In this document: piece by piece, positions 5,435 to 7,331 of the stretch
Position numbering within the stretch: position 1 is the stretch's first letter
How the letters are laid out: every line of letters begins with the position of its first letter
Source of the DNA: DATBLE01 sp050258035
GTDB lineage: Bacteria > Actinomycetota > Thermoleophilia > Gaiellales > Gaiellaceae
Assembly (NCBI GenBank): GCA_050258035.1
Contig: JBLMYA010000012.1
Coordinates: 1 to 7,331, forward strand
DNA length: 7,331 nucleotides
Reading direction: 5' to 3'
Notes under the pieces: generated by a model
What the model saw: only the letters and a program-made list of their open reading frames with translations
Told to the model about the DNA's origin: nothing
Database searches by the model: none
Translations under genes and position numbers: made by a program

Positions 5435-6225
5435 CTTAACGAAGCCCTGCAAACCACTTCTTTTTGCCTGGTAGGAGATGGCAGGTTCAGTCGCTCATCA
5501 CCCGGATTGGCAAGGATTTGGCAAGTCGCGAGCCGCTGAGTACCCATTTTCTGAGTTATGAGGAGTACGGGCAGTGTGCCCGCAACAACGCCGGGATACC
5601 TCGTCTGGTTGAGGTCAGGGGTGGTCCGGGTGGACGAGTCGCCGCTCCTCGCTTGAAGGAGGCGTGAGTCGGTCTGCGGGTAGGAGACGGCGGTTAGCGC
5701 TGCTCAACCCGGAGCCTCAGCCCCTCCGGGAGGGCGAGGACGAACCAATGTTGCGCGAATGCGCAAGAGCGCGCGGTCCTGTAAAGACACCTCGCCGATC
5801 ACAAATGCCGAAAACAAGGGCGTTCTCCTGAGTCATGCGCAAGAAAACTTGCATCTAGCGCGTCGGCCGCGTCCTAGAGGGAGACGACTGCGCAGAAGAG
5901 AGCCAATCTGCCGTTCGTGGTCAGACGCGGAGCGCATCGGCCAGCTCCGTCATTGCCGCGATCCCCTCTGTCCGCGTACGACGGTAGGCCGTCCGAGGAA
6001 TGCGACGACACGGGCCGGAGCGCGGGGTCGAACTTCCGGCGCGTTCGGACGCTTCCCCGCGCACGCTTGCTCCGGCCTCGGTGCAGCGTAGGGCTCCAGT
6101 TCCGGTGGCGGTAGTCGCTCTTTCGGCCATGTCGTAGTCAGCACCGGTCACTCGTAGGTGCGGAAGCTGTGCCTCCCTGGTGGGCGAGCAGGCTGTCTGC
6201 CACGCGGGCTGTTGATGCTAGGGGC
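5435..6225. other. Gene-poor, lower-GC stretch after tRNA-Val
   Basis: No reading frame here has recognisable protein content; the longest frames look like chance. G+C is about 57% in the line 5521-5580 against about 72% in dnaX (2581-2640). The stretch holds a tandem TTGGCAAG (5507-5514, 5518-5525) and a near-repeat GGTAGGAGAyGGC (5470-5482, 5679-5691). It also holds a 10-base direct repeat ATGCGCAAGA (5759-5768, 5835-5844), an inverted repeat TTGCGC-GAAT-GCGCAA (5751-5766), a short hairpin CGGGCA-GTG-TGCCCG (5568-5582) and a bulged hairpin at 5715-5739. A small TTG-started frame at 5464-5667 (67 codons) is not supported by any motif. It may be a decayed insertion next to a tRNA or an uncharacterised intergenic spacer. 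Confidence 0.5.
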
Positions 6226-6267
6226 GGAGCGGGCAGCTCGGGGGAGAGGAAACGAGCCGCCCGCTCC
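6226..6267. terminator. Strong hairpin after the secreted-protein gene, no T-tract
   Basis: GGAGCGGGCAGCTCG (6226-6240) and CGAGCCGCCCGCTCC (6253-6267) are 15-base arms that pair at 14 positions. The remaining position is a G-U in the minus-strand RNA. The loop has 12 bases. The hairpin starts 15 bases after the stop codon of the minus-strand gene ending at 6283. No T-tract follows on either strand, so it would act as a T-less terminator or a 3' mRNA stabiliser. Confidence 0.55.
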
Positions 6268-6282
6268 AAGAGGGCTGTTAGG

Positions 6283-7152
6283 TCAGTTGCAGGTCCAGGA
6301 GATGTTGGTGAACACGAGGCCGCGCTCTTCCGGGTGGTTTGTCGCGATTGTGAAGGACTTGATGTTGTTGCTGGTCGATGTGACCGTGAGGGTGTTCTTC
6401 AGCAACAGCGAGGTCGCGCTGTCGGTGTCGATGACCGAGTCGGACGCGTCGTAGGCAGTCAGAGTCTCGGTGGTTGCGCTCAGGGAGTAGTTCGCTTGGG
6501 TGTCCAGCTGCACCGAGCCGACGGCTACGTCGAAGGTGAGTTCGGCCGAGTTCGCGCCTATGCCGGTGAAGTAGAGATGCGTCCCGCTGGGGAACTGCCC
6601 GCCGCTACCCCAACTGTCAGGCTCGACCCGGATCCCTGTGTAGACGTTCTCGAACGGGACGTAGATCCTGCCGCCCGAGAAGTCGAACGTCAGCTCGAAG
6701 TCGTCGAAGCCGGAGAAGTCCTCGCTGCCCGCAGTGCAGTTAAGAGGCGGGGCGACGGTGCTGCCGGTGAGGGCCATCGTTGCCTTCAGCTTCCCCTTGG
6801 CGGTCGCGATCAGCGCGCCGGTGTCCGTTTGGCTGTAGCTCGACGGCGCACGGTAGTCCAGTAGCACCGTGCAGGTGTCGTTGTTGGCGAGAATCTTCCC
6901 GTTGCAGTTGTTGGTAGTGATCACGAACGCCGACGACGAGTTCGCCGACAGGCCGACGGTCAGGGTTCCGCTGGACTTGCCGGTGAAGGTAAGCGCCGCC
7001 TCAAGGCTGCTCGTGCCGCCCGGCTGCACGGCCGGGGAGGTCCAGCTCGTTTCGTTGAAGGCGAGCGTTGGCTTGCCTGCGAGCGCGGAAGCGGCCCCGA
7101 GGCAGGCGACCGCCGCCGCCAGCACCGACCCGGCCACTAGTAAGCGTTTCAT
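6283..7152 (-). CDS. Secreted Ser/Thr/Asn-rich protein with choice-of-anchor-D-like domain
   Basis: From ATG 7152 the protein has 289 residues. MKRLLVAGSV plus a hydrophobic stretch ending ASALA is a Sec signal peptide, probably cut after residue 25; a lipobox-like AVAC (C17) is an alternative. Residues about 27-133 form an Ig-like domain with the pattern NNCNGK...NNDTCTVLLDY (C83, C94), the signature of ASH/HYDIN and choice-of-anchor-D repeats. Residues about 138-289 are a second all-beta region of unknown family, ending FTIATNHPEERGLVFTNISWTC, with C139 and C288 possibly bridged. It is probably extracellular and perhaps adhesive, but no enzyme motif or cell-wall anchor is visible. GGGAG lies five bases before the ATG. 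The frame is open upstream to GTG 7272. G+C is about 60% in 6901-6960, below the core genes. Confidence 0.8.
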   Translation of the reverse strand: MKRLLVAGSVLAAAVACLGAASALAGKPTLAFNETSWTSPAVQPGGTSSLEAALTFTGKSSGTLTVGLSANSSSAFVITTNNCNGKILANNDTCTVLLDYRAPSSYSQTDTGALIATAKGKLKATMALTGSTVAPPLNCTAGSEDFSGFDDFELTFDFSGGRIYVPFENVYTGIRVEPDSWGSGGQFPSGTHLYFTGIGANSAELTFDVAVGSVQLDTQANYSLSATTETLTAYDASDSVIDTDSATSLLLKNTLTVTSTSNNIKSFTIATNHPEERGLVFTNISWTCN

Positions 7153-7157
7153 CACTT

Positions 7158-7162
7158 CTCCC
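7158..7162 (-). promoter_or_regulatory. Ribosome binding site deciding the start of the secreted-protein gene
   Basis: GGGAG on the minus strand stands five bases before ATG 7152, directly ahead of a good signal peptide. The upstream in-frame candidates at 7272 and 7266 have no comparable site, so 7152 is preferred. Confidence 0.6.
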
Positions 7163-7331
7163 TTGAGATTCGGCGGTGCCGGTTCCGCCACTGGCTCGAC
7201 GCCGGACACCAGGCAGCCACCGCAGGCCCGGCGCGTCAACACCTCACCGCCGCAGTCGCACCCCATCTTCACGGCCGCGACAGCCCCGGCAAGAGCGGAA
7301 CAGGCCCCTCCAAATCAACTAGGCTGGGTCT

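Noticed and set aside
5015..5452. Minus-strand frame with the stretch ARLGSNQRPPACEAGALPLSYAPGE
   Set aside because: This is the well-known spurious translation of the antisense of a tRNA gene; here it is tRNA-Val read backwards.
5441..5465. Intrinsic terminator for tRNA-Val
   Set aside because: Only four A/T-rich pairs and a 12-base loop precede the T-run; too weak to list as its own feature.
5759..5844. 10-base direct repeat ATGCGCAAGA as a CRISPR or mobile-element end
   Set aside because: There are only two copies 76 bp apart; a 10-mer repeat of this kind can occur by chance in a stretch of this length.
5921..6151. Possible integrase or other gene remnant on the minus strand (ending MTELADALRV)
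   Set aside because: The ending looks coding-like, but no catalytic motif or longer similarity can be seen, and the neighbouring frames are equally open.
7308..7322. Promoter for the secreted-protein gene at the right edge (CTAGTTGAT on the minus strand)
   Set aside because: The hexamer does not fit TANNNT and the -35 region lies outside or at the edge of the window.

Overview
The window is about 70% G+C in its left three quarters. It looks like a chromosome segment from a deep-branching, high-GC actinobacterium. A Thermoleophilia-like lineage (Solirubrobacterales/Gaiellales) is my best guess. I infer this from the order dnaX - ybaB - recR - aspartate kinase, which is typical of Actinomycetota, from the look of the DnaX protein, from an F420-type PPOX protein, and from genes that start right after a TANNNT -10 box. 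No taxonomic search was possible.

Left part (1-3414, all minus strand, so transcription runs right to left): dnaX (clamp-loader gamma/tau) overlaps ybaB (nucleoid-associated protein) by one base. After a gap of about 150 bp comes recR, which ends in a clear intrinsic terminator. Then the 5' part of the aspartate kinase gene runs off the left edge. Aspartate kinase has its own candidate promoter and a striking 14-bp hairpin at the predicted 5' end of its mRNA. A small ORF with a strong ribosome binding site lies on the opposite strand between recR and ybaB. DnaX, YbaB and RecR form the widely conserved replication/recombination cluster.

Middle part (3415-5434): a divergent Rv1155-like PPOX/F420 flavoprotein gene on the plus strand; a large-type SRP RNA with an Alu-like domain on the minus strand, converging on it; an AhpD-like peroxidase-related gene on the plus strand, divergent from the SRP RNA; a small putative lipoprotein on the minus strand; and tRNA-Val(CAC) on the plus strand.

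Right part (5435-7331): directly after the tRNA 3' end, G+C falls to roughly 57-60% in the lines I counted. About 850 bp hold no gene I can support, only small direct and inverted repeats. A secreted, Ser/Thr/Asn-rich protein with a choice-of-anchor-D/ASH-like N-terminal domain follows on the minus strand, ending in a strong T-less hairpin. This tRNA-adjacent layout resembles an accessory insertion, but no integrase or att duplication is visible.

Most of the window is core genome. I found no complete undescribed system. The best leads are the aspartate kinase leader hairpin, the palindrome over the dnaX start, the repeated -10/start-codon geometry that points to leaderless mRNAs, and the tRNA-adjacent accessory stretch.
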